Shown: positions 37,104 through 47,223, counted from the first letter of the stretch. The stretch: DNA of 64,000 bases from Enterococcus sp. HY326 (GCF_026157065.1 NZ_JANLGQ010000004.1:62001-126000), one strand, 5' to 3'. Numbers and translations: made by a program. Notes: generated by a model from the letters alone, not told the origin.

Positions 37104-38045
37104 ATGAAAACAGCCTTATTATTTAGTGGACAGGGTGCTCAATATCCCGGAATGGGAAAAGAATTATACGAACAAGAAAAAATTGTTAAAGAGACTTTCA
37201 CTGAAGCCAGCGATAGCTTAGGCTACGATGTCGCTGAATTATGTTTCACTGAAAATGAACGTTTAAATCAAACAGAATTTACCCAACCAGCAATTTTGAC
37301 TGTCTGTGTAGGATTTTTGCGAGTATTGCAGGAAAAAGGCATTACCTACGATGCGGCCGCCGGATTGAGTTTGGGAGAATATACAGCTTTAGTTGCTAGC
37401 GGAGCGTTGAGCTTTGCTGATGCAATCGCCTTGATTGCCAAACGCAGTCAATATATGGCAACCGCCGCACCAAAAGGCGTCGGTAAAATGATGGCGGTCA
37501 TGAACACACCAGTGGAAGTAATTGAAGAAAGCTGTCGGGAGGCTAGCCAATTTGGCATCGTCTCACCAGCGAATTACAATACGCCACAACAAATCGTAAT
37601 TGGCGGTGAAGTAGCAGCGGTTGATAAGGCGATGGAAATTTTAACTGCAAAAGGTGCAAAACGAATGATGCCCCTTAATGTCAGTGGACCTTTCCACACA
37701 GCCTTACTAAAACCTGCTGCTGAAAAATTGGCAGTAGCTTTAGAAGACGTGACGTTTCACGATTTTAAAGTGCCGGTTGTCAGCAATACGACCGCTCAAG
37801 TGATGGAAAAAAATCAAGTCAAAGATTTATTAACAAGGCAAGTCATGTCACCGGTGCGCTTTTACGAAAGTGTTACAACTTTGCAGGGCTTAGGCATCGA
37901 CACGATGATTGAAGTTGGTCCCGGCAAAACCTTGACCGGCTTTTTGAAAAAAATCGATAAGACAATCCAACACAGCCGCGTTGAGGATAGTAAAACCCTC
38001 GCTGAAACGCTAGTGCTGTTATCAGGAGGAAGCAATGGAAATTAA
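37104..38045 (+). CDS. fabD: Malonyl-CoA:ACP transacylase
   Basis: 313 residues from the ATG at 37104, seven bases after GAAAGGA. An earlier frame from 37011 starts inside the inverted repeat and is rejected. FSGQGAQYPGMG and the catalytic Ser89 in GLSLGEYTAL are intact, with His in VSGPFHT. It loads malonate onto ACP. Its end overlaps fabG by 11 bases. Confidence 0.96.
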   Translation: MKTALLFSGQGAQYPGMGKELYEQEKIVKETFTEASDSLGYDVAELCFTENERLNQTEFTQPAILTVCVGFLRVLQEKGITYDAAAGLSLGEYTALVASGALSFADAIALIAKRSQYMATAAPKGVGKMMAVMNTPVEVIEESCREASQFGIVSPANYNTPQQIVIGGEVAAVDKAMEILTAKGAKRMMPLNVSGPFHTALLKPAAEKLAVALEDVTFHDFKVPVVSNTTAQVMEKNQVKDLLTRQVMSPVRFYESVTTLQGLGIDTMIEVGPGKTLTGFLKKIDKTIQHSRVEDSKTLAETLVLLSGGSNGN

Positions 38046-38772
38046 GGATAAAAATGTTTTTATCACCGGCAGTACCCGAGGTATCGGCAAAGCTTTGGCC
38101 CACGCATTTGCTAAGGCGGGCGCCAATATTATTTTAAATGGCCGCAGCCAGATTTCAGATGAACAAGTTGCTGAAATCACTGCCCATGGCGTGAAATGTA
38201 TCGGAGTTTCTGGCGATATTGCTGATTTTGATAACGCCGCTAGCATGCTGGCAGAGGCGGAAGCTAATTTAGGCCCCGTGCATATCTTAATCAATAACGC
38301 CGGCATCACCGATGATAAATTATTAATTCGCATGAAAGCTGCTGATTTTGAAGAAGTTATCAAAATCAATTTGACCGGTACTTTTAACATGACTCAGCAC
38401 GCTTTGAAGAAAATGATGAAGCTCAGAGAAGGCGTGATTATCAATTTGGCCAGCGTTTCTGGATTGATGGGCAACCTTGGACAAGCTAATTATGCTGCTA
38501 GTAAAGCCGGCGTTGTCGGTTTTACAAAATCCGTCGCCCGAGAAGCTGCTGCCCGTGGGATTACAGTCAATGCGATTGCCCCAGGTTTTATCGAAACAGA
38601 TATGACAGAAGTTCTCTCTGACAAGGTCAAAGAACAGACGGTTGAACAAATTCCTTTAAAACGTTATGGCAATGTTGAAGAAGTTGCCCAAACGGCTTTG
38701 TTTTTAGCACAAAATCAATATATCACCGGTCAAGTTATCAATGTTGACGGTGGCTTAGTGATGAACGGCTAA
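38035..38772 (+). CDS. fabG: 3-oxoacyl-ACP reductase
   Basis: 245 residues of the SDR family. It shows TGSTRGIGKALAHAFA (NADPH site), NNAGITDD, the catalytic Ser in LASVSG and YAASK. The family reduces 3-oxoacyl-ACP in each elongation round. The ribosome site AGGAGG lies inside the fabD end, so the two are translationally linked. Confidence 0.96.
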   Translation: MEIKDKNVFITGSTRGIGKALAHAFAKAGANIILNGRSQISDEQVAEITAHGVKCIGVSGDIADFDNAASMLAEAEANLGPVHILINNAGITDDKLLIRMKAADFEEVIKINLTGTFNMTQHALKKMMKLREGVIINLASVSGLMGNLGQANYAASKAGVVGFTKSVAREAAARGITVNAIAPGFIETDMTEVLSDKVKEQTVEQIPLKRYGNVEEVAQTALFLAQNQYITGQVINVDGGLVMNG

Positions 38773-38836
38773 AAAATTAGCAGGTTTGCTACCTGAATTT
38801 TTGAAAAATGGATTACCTTAAATAGGAGGAATAAAA

Positions 38837-40072
38837 ATGACACGAGTAGTGATTACTGGTTACGGTGTCGCTTCGCCGATTGGCAACGATGCTGAAACCT
38901 TTAAAAATAATTTAAAAGCCGGTACTAACGGTATTGGTCCGATTACTAAATTTGATGCCAGCGAAACCGGCATTTCTTTGGCGGGGGAAGTCAAAGATTT
39001 TCCTTACGATAAACATTTTATTAAAAAAGATGCCAAACGGATGGACTGGTTTTCCTTATATGGAATCTATGCAGCTTTAGAAGCGATGGAAATGGCTAAT
39101 TTGAAAGCCGAAGATACCGATGCAGACCGCTTCGGTGTCATGGTAGGTTCCGGTATCGGTGGACTGCCAACGATTCAAGATCAAGTCACTCGGATGAATG
39201 AAAAAGGCCCACAACGGGTTTCACCAATGTTCGTGCCGATGTCGATTGCCAACATGGCTGCCGGCAATATCGCTTTGAAAGTTGGCGCAAAGGGAATTTG
39301 TACAGCAATTGTCACGGCCTGTGCCAGTGGAACGCATTCGATCGGTGAAGCCTTTAGAAATATCAAACATGGCTATCAAGATGTTATGTTGGCTGGTGGT
39401 GCTGAAGCTTCAATTTGTGAAATCGGCATTGCCGGTTTTGCTGCTTTAACGGCTTTATCAACGGAAACAGACCCAGCAACTGGTTCTAGACCTTTTGATG
39501 CTCATCGCAGTGGTTTTGTGATGGGGGAAGGTGCTGGCGTATTCCTTTTAGAATCTTTAGAGCATGCTGAAAAACGTGGCGCCACTATTTTAGGTGAAGT
39601 TGTCGGTTATGGCGCAAACTGTGATGCGTATCATATGACTGCTCCGACACCGGATGGCTCAGGTGCTGCTAAGGCAATGAAGTTGGCAATGGCTGAAGCG
39701 GGGATTACTCCGGCTGAGGTTGGTTATATCAACGCTCATGGAACAAGCACGCCAACAAATGACGTAGCTGAATCTAAAGCTATTAAGCTAGCTTTAGGTG
39801 ACGATTATGCAACACCATATGTTAGCTCAACTAAATCAATGACGGGTCACTTATTAGGTGCAGCTGGCGGAATTGAAGCAGCAGCGGCCTTAGTTGCTTT
39901 GCAGGAGCAATTTATTCCACCAACCATCAATGTAACTGAATTAGACCCAGACGTTGAAGTTAATGTAGTCATTAACGAAAGCAAACCAGCTGAGATTACT
40001 TATGCTTTAAGTAATTCACTTGGTTTTGGTGGTCACAATGCGGTTCTTTGCTTGAAGCGTTGGGAAGCTTAA
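38837..40072 (+). CDS. fabF: Beta-ketoacyl-ACP synthase II
   Basis: 411 residues. The catalytic Cys is in VTACASGTHSIGEAF, and the two His are in NAHGTSTPTNDVAE and KSMTGHLLGAAGG. It elongates acyl chains. A strong AGGAGG ribosome site precedes it. It is followed by a terminator-like hairpin before accB. Confidence 0.96.
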   Translation: MTRVVITGYGVASPIGNDAETFKNNLKAGTNGIGPITKFDASETGISLAGEVKDFPYDKHFIKKDAKRMDWFSLYGIYAALEAMEMANLKAEDTDADRFGVMVGSGIGGLPTIQDQVTRMNEKGPQRVSPMFVPMSIANMAAGNIALKVGAKGICTAIVTACASGTHSIGEAFRNIKHGYQDVMLAGGAEASICEIGIAGFAALTALSTETDPATGSRPFDAHRSGFVMGEGAGVFLLESLEHAEKRGATILGEVVGYGANCDAYHMTAPTPDGSGAAKAMKLAMAEAGITPAEVGYINAHGTSTPTNDVAESKAIKLALGDDYATPYVSSTKSMTGHLLGAAGGIEAAAALVALQEQFIPPTINVTELDPDVEVNVVINESKPAEITYALSNSLGFGGHNAVLCLKRWEA

Positions 40073-40090
40073 TTTATATTTTATTTTTTC

Positions 40091-40143
40091 CGGGTCTAAG
40101 GTGTCTAGTGCATTTTAGTTAGAAGTCTTTAGACCCGTTTTTT
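40091..40143 (+). terminator. Terminator-like hairpin inside the fab/acc operon
   Basis: CGGGTCTAAG pairs with CTTTAGACCCG and is followed by six T. It stands between fabF and accB and should cause partial termination, lowering acc expression relative to fab unless a further promoter exists. I could not find a convincing promoter in the 45 bases after it. Confidence 0.8.
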
Positions 40144-40188
40144 GCAATTATTTTTTGAAACTGTGTAGACAGTGAGGAGCAATTATTC

Positions 40189-40665
40189 ATGAATATTAAT
40201 GAAGTCAAAGATTTATTAAAAAGTTTTGACCAATCCAGCCTGACAGAGTTTGACTTAAAGGAAAGCTCTTTTGAATTATATATGAACAAAAATGACATGA
40301 CCCGTGGCCAGCAAACAACTGTTGCTGTGACAGAAACACCGCTAGTGAGTTCACAACCGATACCCGCACCACCGGCAGCTGAGGTGATTGGTAGCAATGA
40401 TGGACCGACAGAAATGTTCGTTGTGGAATCTGGTACCGAAATTGTTTCACCAATTGTTGGTGTCGTCTATCTTTCACCTTCACCAGATCAAGGGAACTTT
40501 AAAGCAGTCGGCGACACTGTAAAAAAAGGTGACATTATTTGTATCGTGGAAGCGATGAAGGTCATGAACGAAATCACTAGTGAAATTGACGGCGTGGTCG
40601 CTGAAATTCTAGTGGAAAATGAAGCCGTGGTAGAATTCGGCCAACCGTTATTCCGCATTCAATAA
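40189..40665 (+). CDS. accB: Biotin carboxyl carrier protein of acetyl-CoA carboxylase
   Basis: 158 residues. Lys124 in [10 protein letters not shown] is the biotin site. An N-terminal helical part is joined by a Pro/Ala-rich linker (PIPAPPAAE) to the C-terminal biotinyl domain. It carries carboxybiotin between AccC and AccAD. Confidence 0.95.
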   Translation: MNINEVKDLLKSFDQSSLTEFDLKESSFELYMNKNDMTRGQQTTVAVTETPLVSSQPIPAPPAAEVIGSNDGPTEMFVVESGTEIVSPIVGVVYLSPSPDQGNFKAVGDTVKKGDIICIVEAMKVMNEITSEIDGVVAEILVENEAVVEFGQPLFRIQ

Positions 40666-40688
40666 ACTACTCAAAAAGGATAAAGCAA

Positions 40689-41114
40689 ATGAAATTATCA
40701 ATTGAAGAAATTAAAGAAATTATTCCCCATCGTTATCCAATGCTTTTGATTGATGGCGTGGAGGAGTTAGAAGAAGGCAAGCGAGTCGTTGCCAAGAAAA
40801 ATGTCACCTTCAATGAACAGGTGTTTCAAGGACATTTTCCCGGTAATCCAGTAATGCCCGGCGTTTTAATTTTAGAAGCCTTAGCGCAGGCTGGAGCTGT
40901 TGCTTTATTGTCATTGCCAGATTTTAAAGGCAAAACCGCTTATTTTGGCGGTATCGACAAAGCTAAATTTCGTCAGAAAGTGGTGCCCGGCGACACCTTA
41001 ATGTTAGAAGTTGAAATAATTAAAGTAAAAAAAGTAGCTGGCATCGGCAAAGGGATTGCCTATGTAAACGGCAAAAAAGTTGCCGAGGCTGAGTTAACTT
41101 TTATGATTGGATAG
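40689..41114 (+). CDS. fabZ: 3-hydroxyacyl-ACP dehydratase FabZ
   Basis: 141 residues. The hot-dog fold motif [21 protein letters not shown] carries His49 and Glu63. It dehydrates 3-hydroxyacyl-ACP. Enterococci often have a second, isomerising copy (FabN) elsewhere, which is not in this window. Confidence 0.94.
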   Translation: MKLSIEEIKEIIPHRYPMLLIDGVEELEEGKRVVAKKNVTFNEQVFQGHFPGNPVMPGVLILEALAQAGAVALLSLPDFKGKTAYFGGIDKAKFRQKVVPGDTLMLEVEIIKVKKVAGIGKGIAYVNGKKVAEAELTFMIG

Positions 41115-41120
41115 GTGTCT

Positions 41121-42485
41121 ATGTTTACAAAAGTTCTAATCGCCAACCGAGGAGAAATTGCTGTGCGGATTATCCGTGCTTGTCGTGAGATGGGCATTGC
41201 GACGGTCGCTGTTTATTCAGAGGCGGACCGTGAAGCGCTTCACACCCAGTTAGCAGATGAAGCAATTTGTATTGGACCGGCCAAAGCGACCGATTCATAT
41301 TTAAATATTCAACAGGTTTTAAGTGCTGCGATTGTAACAAACGCTCAGGCGATTCATCCCGGTTTTGGTTTTTTGTCGGAAAATAGCCGCTTCGCATCAA
41401 TGTGTGAAGAATTAAATATTACCTTTATCGGACCAAAAGGCGCGACCATTGATGCAATGGGCAATAAGATTAATGCCCGCACGTTAATGCTAGAAGCCAA
41501 TGTGCCAGTAATTCCCGGCAGTGATGGTGCTGTTGCCAATGTCGAAGAAGCTTTGAAAATTGCTGAAGAAATTGGTTATCCAGTGATGCTAAAAGCAGCA
41601 GCCGGTGGTGGTGGAAAAGGCATTCGTAAAGTTTTAACGGCTGAGGAATTGCCGCAGCATTTTCAATCCGCCAGTTCAGAAGCCTTAGCCGCTTTTGGCA
41701 ATGGCGATATGTATTTGGAAAAAATTGTCTATCCGGCTCGTCACATCGAAGTCCAAATTTTAGGGGACGCCTTTGGCAATATCATTCATCTTGGTGAACG
41801 GGATTGCTCTTTGCAACGGAACAATCAAAAAGTTTTAGAAGAATCCCCTTCGGTTGTCATCGGCAAGCAAAAGCGTCAAGATTTAGGCGCAGCGGCGGTT
41901 CGAGCAGCGCAGGCAGTGAAGTATCAAAATGCTGGCACTATTGAATTTTTGATGGACGAAGCAGGCGATTTTTATTTTATGGAAATGAATACCCGCATCC
42001 AAGTGGAGCATCCGGTAACTGAAATGGTGACAGGTGTTGACTTGGTTAAAAAGCAAATTGAAATTGCGGCTGGGTTGCCCTTAGAATTGCAGCAGGCCGA
42101 TATTTGTTTTAGCGGTCATGCGATTGAATGCCGCATCAATGCGGAAAATCCGGCCTTTAATTTTGCTCCTTCACCGGGAAAAATTAAAAATTTATTACTG
42201 CCAAGCGGCGGTATGGGACTGCGGGTGGACAGCGCTATGTATTCAGGTTATACTATTCCCCCGTATTACGATTCGATGATTGCAAAAGTGATTGTCCACG
42301 GTGAAAGCCGCTTTGAAGCCCTGATGAAGATGCAGCGGGCTTTAAGCGAGCTGGTGACAGAAGGTGTCGTCACGAATGCGGAGTTTCAATTAGACTTGAT
42401 CAGCCATCCCCAAGTTTTAGCTGGTGATTATGATACAGCCTTTTTACAAGAAACCTTTTTACCAAACTGGTCACCAGAGGATTAA
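41121..42485 (+). CDS. accC: Biotin carboxylase subunit of acetyl-CoA carboxylase
   Basis: 454 residues from the ATG at 41121; a GTG at 41115 is less likely because AGGTG at 41113-41117 is the ribosome site. ATP-grasp marks are LIANRGEIAVRIIRACRE, KAAAGGGGKGIRKV, LQRNNQKVLEESPS and EMNTRIQVEHPVTEM. It carboxylates the biotin on AccB. Confidence 0.96.
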   Translation: MFTKVLIANRGEIAVRIIRACREMGIATVAVYSEADREALHTQLADEAICIGPAKATDSYLNIQQVLSAAIVTNAQAIHPGFGFLSENSRFASMCEELNITFIGPKGATIDAMGNKINARTLMLEANVPVIPGSDGAVANVEEALKIAEEIGYPVMLKAAAGGGGKGIRKVLTAEELPQHFQSASSEALAAFGNGDMYLEKIVYPARHIEVQILGDAFGNIIHLGERDCSLQRNNQKVLEESPSVVIGKQKRQDLGAAAVRAAQAVKYQNAGTIEFLMDEAGDFYFMEMNTRIQVEHPVTEMVTGVDLVKKQIEIAAGLPLELQQADICFSGHAIECRINAENPAFNFAPSPGKIKNLLLPSGGMGLRVDSAMYSGYTIPPYYDSMIAKVIVHGESRFEALMKMQRALSELVTEGVVTNAEFQLDLISHPQVLAGDYDTAFLQETFLPNWSPED

Positions 42486-42520
42486 ATTAATCTGGGCTGA
42501 AAAATGAAGGAGGCGTGAAA

Positions 42521-43384
42521 TTGGCGCTGTTTAAAAAGAACAAAAATTATATTCGCATCAATCCCAATCGTCCCGGACAACCTAGCAGCAAGCCGGAGGT
42601 TCCCGATGATATGTTCGCCAAATGTCCTTCCTGTAAACGAACTATTTACACAAAGGATATCGGCACGGAAAAAATTTGTCCTTATTGCGGTTACAGTTTT
42701 AGGATTAATGCTTGGGAGCGTTTAGCCTTAACCGTTGACAGCAAAAGTTTTCGAGAATGGGATACGGAGGTCGAAACCAAAGATCCACTAGCTTTCCCAA
42801 ACTATCTTAGTAAAATTGATCAGCTGCGGGAAAAAACTGATTTGCATGAAGCCGTGGTCACAGGAAAAGCCAAGATTAATGGGAATTCGGTGGCGATTGG
42901 TGTTATGGACGCCAATTTTATCATGGGCAGTATGGGTACCGTGGTCGGTGAAAAAATTACCCGTCTCTTTGAAAAAGCGTTGGCAGAAAAATTACCAGTC
43001 GTGATTTTCACAGCCTCTGGCGGCGCTCGGATGCAGGAGGGGATTTTTTCTTTGATGCAGATGGCGAAAATTTCTGCGGCGGTCAAACGCCACAGTAACG
43101 CTGGACTGTTATATATTACGGTCTTAACCGACCCAACGACGGGCGGTGTGACCGCAAGTTTTGCGATGGAAGGCGACATTATTTTAGCGGAGCCGCAAAG
43201 TCTGATTGGCTTTGCCGGTCGGCGAGTTATTGAGCAAACCATCAAACAAGAATTGCCAGAAGACTTTCAAAAAGCAGAATTTTTGTTGGCTCACGGTTTT
43301 GTCGATCAAATCGTACCGCGAACAGAATTAAAAGAGCGTTTAAGTGAGTTATTAATCATGCATACAATGGAGGGGTGGAACTAA
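42521..43384 (+). CDS. accD: Acetyl-CoA carboxylase carboxyltransferase beta subunit
   Basis: 287 residues. The start is taken as TTG at 42521, eight bases after AAGGAGG and giving MALFKKNK, the usual AccD start; a GTG at 42515 is too close to the ribosome site. The zinc ribbon is CPSC…CPYCG near residues 33-55. It has the carboxyltransferase core [11 protein letters not shown]. Its stop overlaps the accA start (TAATG). Confidence 0.93.
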   Translation: MALFKKNKNYIRINPNRPGQPSSKPEVPDDMFAKCPSCKRTIYTKDIGTEKICPYCGYSFRINAWERLALTVDSKSFREWDTEVETKDPLAFPNYLSKIDQLREKTDLHEAVVTGKAKINGNSVAIGVMDANFIMGSMGTVVGEKITRLFEKALAEKLPVVIFTASGGARMQEGIFSLMQMAKISAAVKRHSNAGLLYITVLTDPTTGGVTASFAMEGDIILAEPQSLIGFAGRRVIEQTIKQELPEDFQKAEFLLAHGFVDQIVPRTELKERLSELLIMHTMEGWN

Positions 43385-44169
43385 TGGCTTTAACTGCAAA
43401 TGAAATTGTTCAATTAGCCAGAAAGCAGGACCGCCCCACCAGCTTAGATTATTTTGAAACGATTTTTGAGGACTTTCAAGAGTTTCATGGCGATCGTTTA
43501 TTCGCAGACGATAGTGCGATTGTCGGTGGTGTCGCTAAATTAGCCGGCAAGCCGGTGACGGTGGTTGGCATTCAAAAGGGTAAGGATTTACAGGACAATA
43601 TCAAGCGGAATTTTGGTGCTCCTAATCCGGAAGGTTACCGCAAAGCGTTGCGATTGATGAAACAAGCAGAGAAATTCAAACGACCGGTGATTACCTTAAT
43701 CAATACAGCCGGGGCTTTTTGTGGCGTCGGTGCTGAAGAACGGGGCGAAGGGGAAGCTATCGCTAAAAATTTGATGGAAATGTCAGATTTAAAGGTTCCG
43801 ATTATCGCCATCATTATCGGTGAAGGCGGCAGCGGTGGCGCCTTAGCATTAGGCGTTGCAGATGAGGTCTGGATGATGGAGCATAGCATATATGCCATTT
43901 TATCACCAGAAGGCTTTGCTTCCATCCTTTGGAAGGATGGCTCACGGGCGGCAGAAGCAGCTGAGTTGATGAAAATCACAGCCAATGAGCTACAGGAGAT
44001 GGCTGTGATTGAACGGGTGATTCCAGAAACCTTTAACGGCGAAGCTTTGCCACAAGATAAAATTAACCGTTTGATGCAAAAGGCTTTAATTGAAAAATTG
44101 ACAGAATTAAGTAAAAAGGATACAGAAACACTGTTGGCTGAACGTTATCAGCGTTTCCGTAATTTTTAA
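43384..44169 (+). CDS. accA: Acetyl-CoA carboxylase carboxyltransferase alpha subunit
   Basis: 261 residues. Typical blocks are [41 protein letters not shown] and [15 protein letters not shown]. It pairs with AccD to move carboxylate to acetyl-CoA, forming malonyl-CoA. It is the last gene of the operon. Confidence 0.96.
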   Translation: MALTANEIVQLARKQDRPTSLDYFETIFEDFQEFHGDRLFADDSAIVGGVAKLAGKPVTVVGIQKGKDLQDNIKRNFGAPNPEGYRKALRLMKQAEKFKRPVITLINTAGAFCGVGAEERGEGEAIAKNLMEMSDLKVPIIAIIIGEGGSGGALALGVADEVWMMEHSIYAILSPEGFASILWKDGSRAAEAAELMKITANELQEMAVIERVIPETFNGEALPQDKINRLMQKALIEKLTELSKKDTETLLAERYQRFRNF

Positions 44170-44189
44170 ATTAGAAATATATATTAAAG

Positions 44190-44350
44190 AGGCTGTACAA
44201 TTAGTTAAAACAGAGCCGAACTTTACGAACACTATCCAGTAAAAATCACTGGATAGTGTTCATTTGCGACAAGGGCCTACTGGACCACAGTTGCAAATAT
44301 AATATAGTTCGGCTTTCATCTGTTAAAAACTAACCGTACAGCCTTTTTTT
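44190..44350. repeat. 155-bp branched inverted-repeat element with T-run after accA
   Basis: The outer arms AGGCTGTAC/GTACAGCCT (44190 and 44336-44344) continue with TTAGTT/AACTAA, AACAG/CTGTT and CCGAACT/AGTTCGG. Inside are two separate stems: GAACACTATCCAGT with its exact complement ACTGGATAGTGTTC, and TTTGC-g-AC with GTTGCAAA. The result is a three-way, cloverleaf-like fold. The T-run on the right makes it a terminator for accA. It resembles in plan the element at 36942 and may be a related palindromic repeat. Confidence 0.75.
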
Positions 44351-44352
44351 GC

Positions 44353-46833
44353 TTATTCGGTATTATTGCCCTCAGTAATTGTATTATCTGCCGGGGTTTC
44401 TTCTTCAGTATTATTGTCGTCAGCTTCGGTGTTATCATCGCTATCGGCATCATCGCTGTCGTTATCTGTGGTAGTTGAATTATTTGAGTTAGAACCACTA
44501 CTTCTGGAGTCTGAGGATGAGGTTGTCGAACTAGCCGTGTGCTGCGCCCAATAACTTTGATAATTTTCCGTGGTGCCACCAATACCAAAATTGTAGCGGC
44601 TATTGGCAATAGTTGCTCCTGATGCCCACAGTGAGGTCACTAAGCTGCCAGGATCTGAATAACTTTTATTCTCATAGGTAAAGTTGCCTTTTCTTAAACC
44701 CGTCACATCTGACACTTGGACAGATTGAACATCAGAAGCTAAAGAAAATTTCTGATCAGCACCAAAGACGCCACTGTTGGTTTGATAGAGGCGATTGACC
44801 ATATAAGCTAAAAAGTTACCGCTCCTAACGCCCGAGTAACCATAGAGGGCACTGTTATCATCTTTACCGGACCAATTGCCAATGGTAATCGCCGGTGTCT
44901 GCACAATTAACCAAGAATCGGTATTATCCTCTGTAGTCCCGGTTTTTCCGGCCCAATCAGCTTGCCCAATCGGCGAGTTTAACCCGGTTAAAATTCCTTT
45001 AAATGACGTCGTCTGAGCTGCTGTAATGACGCTTTCCATTAAATTATTCATAATGGAAGCGGCAGATTGACTATACACTTGAACAGGATCGGCTTGATGC
45101 TGATAAATCACATTGCCGGCGTTGTCGACAATGCTTTCCACTAAATAACCTTCTAAATAATTACCGCCGTTCGCTAATGTTTGATAAGAATTTACCATAT
45201 CCAAAACGGTAACAATTGAAGTACCTAATGGAGCAGATTCCGTGTTCCAGTCGCCATTGTCAGGAAAATTCATTTTGGATAAATAATTTTCATAGACATA
45301 ATTAGCGCCTAAAGTATCTTGGATTTCTTGGTAAGTATGATAGGCCGCCACATTATCTGAGGCCTGCAGTGCTGCCCGAGTCGAAAGAAAATTACCGACA
45401 CCGGAAACTCCATTGGCATTTTGAATCACTTGGTCGTTGGTATCATACTTAACTTCATAGCTGGCAATTTTTGATTCGGTTCCAATCAATCCTTGATCGA
45501 CGGCGGGACCATAGGCTAAGACCGGTTTGATTGTCGAACCCGGCTGCCGTTGAGTAGTTAAGGCATGATTATTTTGATTTGTTGAATAATCTAAGCTACC
45601 GAGAAAGGCTAAGATTTTTCCGGTGGTATTGTCCATCATAACGGTTCCCGTTTGAACTTCATTGCCGGAACCATCTTGGAGCATGTAGCCATAATCAATG
45701 GCTGCTTGTTGCATGGAGTCGTACAATGACTGGTCAATTGTCGAAGTAACGGTGTAGCCATTGTTTTCAATTTGTCTTTCGGCTCTAGTTAAATATTGAT
45801 TCATATTAGTTGATTCTTGATAGTCTGTTTCGGACAAACCATCATTTAAAGCCAACTGTTCAGCTAAGACATTGATAGCCTCATCCATCACCGAATAGTA
45901 AAGAAAATCCCGGTCATCGGTTTCGGCAGTAGCCTGTGGTAAAAAGTCAGCAGCCAAATCATAGTTTTTGGCATCATTATAATCCGCTTCAGAAATCAGA
46001 CCTTCTCGATACATTGCAAATAATACTTCGTCCTTACGCTCTAATCCGGCTGAATAATCTTCCTTCAAAGCGCCGCCTTGCGTGTAAGGACTGTAAACAA
46101 TTGGGCTTTGAGGCAAGCCAGCAATAAAGGCGGCTTGGGCTAAGTTGACCTCAGCAGCACTGACACCAAAAATGCCTTCTGCGGCTTCTTGAACACCGGC
46201 AATATTTTGCCCCCGATTATTACGGCCAAAAGGAGAAACATTTAAATAGGTCGTGACGATTTCATCTTTGGTATAAAATTTTTCGGCCTGAGCCGCCAAT
46301 AAAATTTCATTGGCTTTTCGGTCAAAGGTCGTTTCATCCGTTAAGACTTGCTGCTTAATCAATTGTTGCGTCAGAGTTGAACCACCAGAAGAACCTAAGC
46401 CGGTGACTTCAGAAATCAAAGCCCGCAAAACGGCTTTTGGCACAAAGCCGGAATGTTCATAAAAATTTTCATCCTCGACACTGACAATTGCATCTTTTAA
46501 TAAGCTAGAAATTTCTTCTGATGAAACGGTTGTTCTTAATAAATCTGAACTGATGGTGGCAATTTGGCTGCCATCAGCATAGTTTAAATAAGATGTTTCC
46601 GTGATATTTCCAAAGGCCCGGTCAAAATCATCCCGTTCCATTAAACTGGTATCTGCTACTAGTGAGGCGAAATAACCAGCCCCGATTCCTGCTCCTAATG
46701 CGCCTAGAAACAAAAGAATGACAATCACAAAGACAAAAAGTGATTGGAAGATGCCTAGCGTCACATTTGTAATAAACCCAGCTTTTTTTTCAACTTTTTT
46801 GAGCTGTTGCTGTTGCTCATGATCCATTGGCAA
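44353..46833 (-). CDS. Class A penicillin-binding protein (PBP1B type)
   Basis: 826 residues from a TTG at 46833, which has GGAGGG at the right distance; an in-frame ATG two codons later is too far from it. One membrane segment (about 27-55) is followed by the GT51 glycosyltransferase domain (VEDENFYEHSGF) and a transpeptidase domain with QRQPGSTIKPV (catalytic Ser), ASDNVAAY and WAGKTGTTE. The last 75 residues are a low-complexity Ser/Thr/Asp/Asn/Glu tail. It polymerises and crosslinks peptidoglycan outside the membrane. The adjacent tyrS on the other strand matches the pbp1b–tyrS pair of pneumococci. Confidence 0.92.
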   Translation of the reverse strand: MPMDHEQQQQLKKVEKKAGFITNVTLGIFQSLFVFVIVILLFLGALGAGIGAGYFASLVADTSLMERDDFDRAFGNITETSYLNYADGSQIATISSDLLRTTVSSEEISSLLKDAIVSVEDENFYEHSGFVPKAVLRALISEVTGLGSSGGSTLTQQLIKQQVLTDETTFDRKANEILLAAQAEKFYTKDEIVTTYLNVSPFGRNNRGQNIAGVQEAAEGIFGVSAAEVNLAQAAFIAGLPQSPIVYSPYTQGGALKEDYSAGLERKDEVLFAMYREGLISEADYNDAKNYDLAADFLPQATAETDDRDFLYYSVMDEAINVLAEQLALNDGLSETDYQESTNMNQYLTRAERQIENNGYTVTSTIDQSLYDSMQQAAIDYGYMLQDGSGNEVQTGTVMMDNTTGKILAFLGSLDYSTNQNNHALTTQRQPGSTIKPVLAYGPAVDQGLIGTESKIASYEVKYDTNDQVIQNANGVSGVGNFLSTRAALQASDNVAAYHTYQEIQDTLGANYVYENYLSKMNFPDNGDWNTESAPLGTSIVTVLDMVNSYQTLANGGNYLEGYLVESIVDNAGNVIYQHQADPVQVYSQSAASIMNNLMESVITAAQTTSFKGILTGLNSPIGQADWAGKTGTTEDNTDSWLIVQTPAITIGNWSGKDDNSALYGYSGVRSGNFLAYMVNRLYQTNSGVFGADQKFSLASDVQSVQVSDVTGLRKGNFTYENKSYSDPGSLVTSLWASGATIANSRYNFGIGGTTENYQSYWAQHTASSTTSSSDSRSSGSNSNNSTTTDNDSDDADSDDNTEADDNNTEEETPADNTITEGNNTE

Positions 46834-46895
46834 AAGCTTTTCCCTCCTTGCAAAGACTTGAGAATTCCCGAAAAGTAAATAAAAGTCTTCATGGT

Positions 46896-46904
46896 ATTAT
46901 AGCA
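46896..46904 (-). promoter_or_regulatory. Extended -10 promoter of the PBP gene
   Basis: On the minus strand TGC-TATAAT reads from 46904 to 46896, about 60 bases before the TTG start. No separate -35 is evident, as expected for an extended -10. Confidence 0.6.
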
Positions 46905-47044
46905 AAAATCAAAATAAATGAATAGGTTTGCGGACAAATAGGTCTATTCCAAAAAAAAATCGCATTTTCCCGCTAGATTCTAGACTTTCCCCTTTTATTT
47001 CGCAGCTATTTCAGTTAATATGAATAAGTATGTACAGCGTGGCT

Positions 47045-47223
47045 AAAATCTTTTGCAGTACCTTTTTTCAGACGGTTTCAGCGGTTTTTTAGAACTGTCT
47101 TGCAGATTTTATCGATTGTTGTTTGTTTTACGCTGAGGTATTGCAAGCTTCTAACGAAAAGAACTGGCTATTGAAGGCCACGGCAGGGTAGGATTTTTCA
47201 ACTGAAAACAGCGGTAATAGCCA
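47045..47223 (+). promoter_or_regulatory. Structured leader upstream of tyrS, not a recognisable T-box
   Basis: Three stems can be drawn. AAAATC…TGCA (47045-47057) pairs with TGCA-GATTTT (47101-47110). AGACGGTT (47070) pairs with AACTGTCT (47093-47100). TGGCTATT (47165-47172) pairs with AATAGCCA (47216-47223). A tyrosine T-box is common before tyrS in Firmicutes, but the conserved GGTGGNACCGCG core is absent; only AGGGT resembles it. The 440-base divergent gap contains no gene. Confidence 0.4.
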
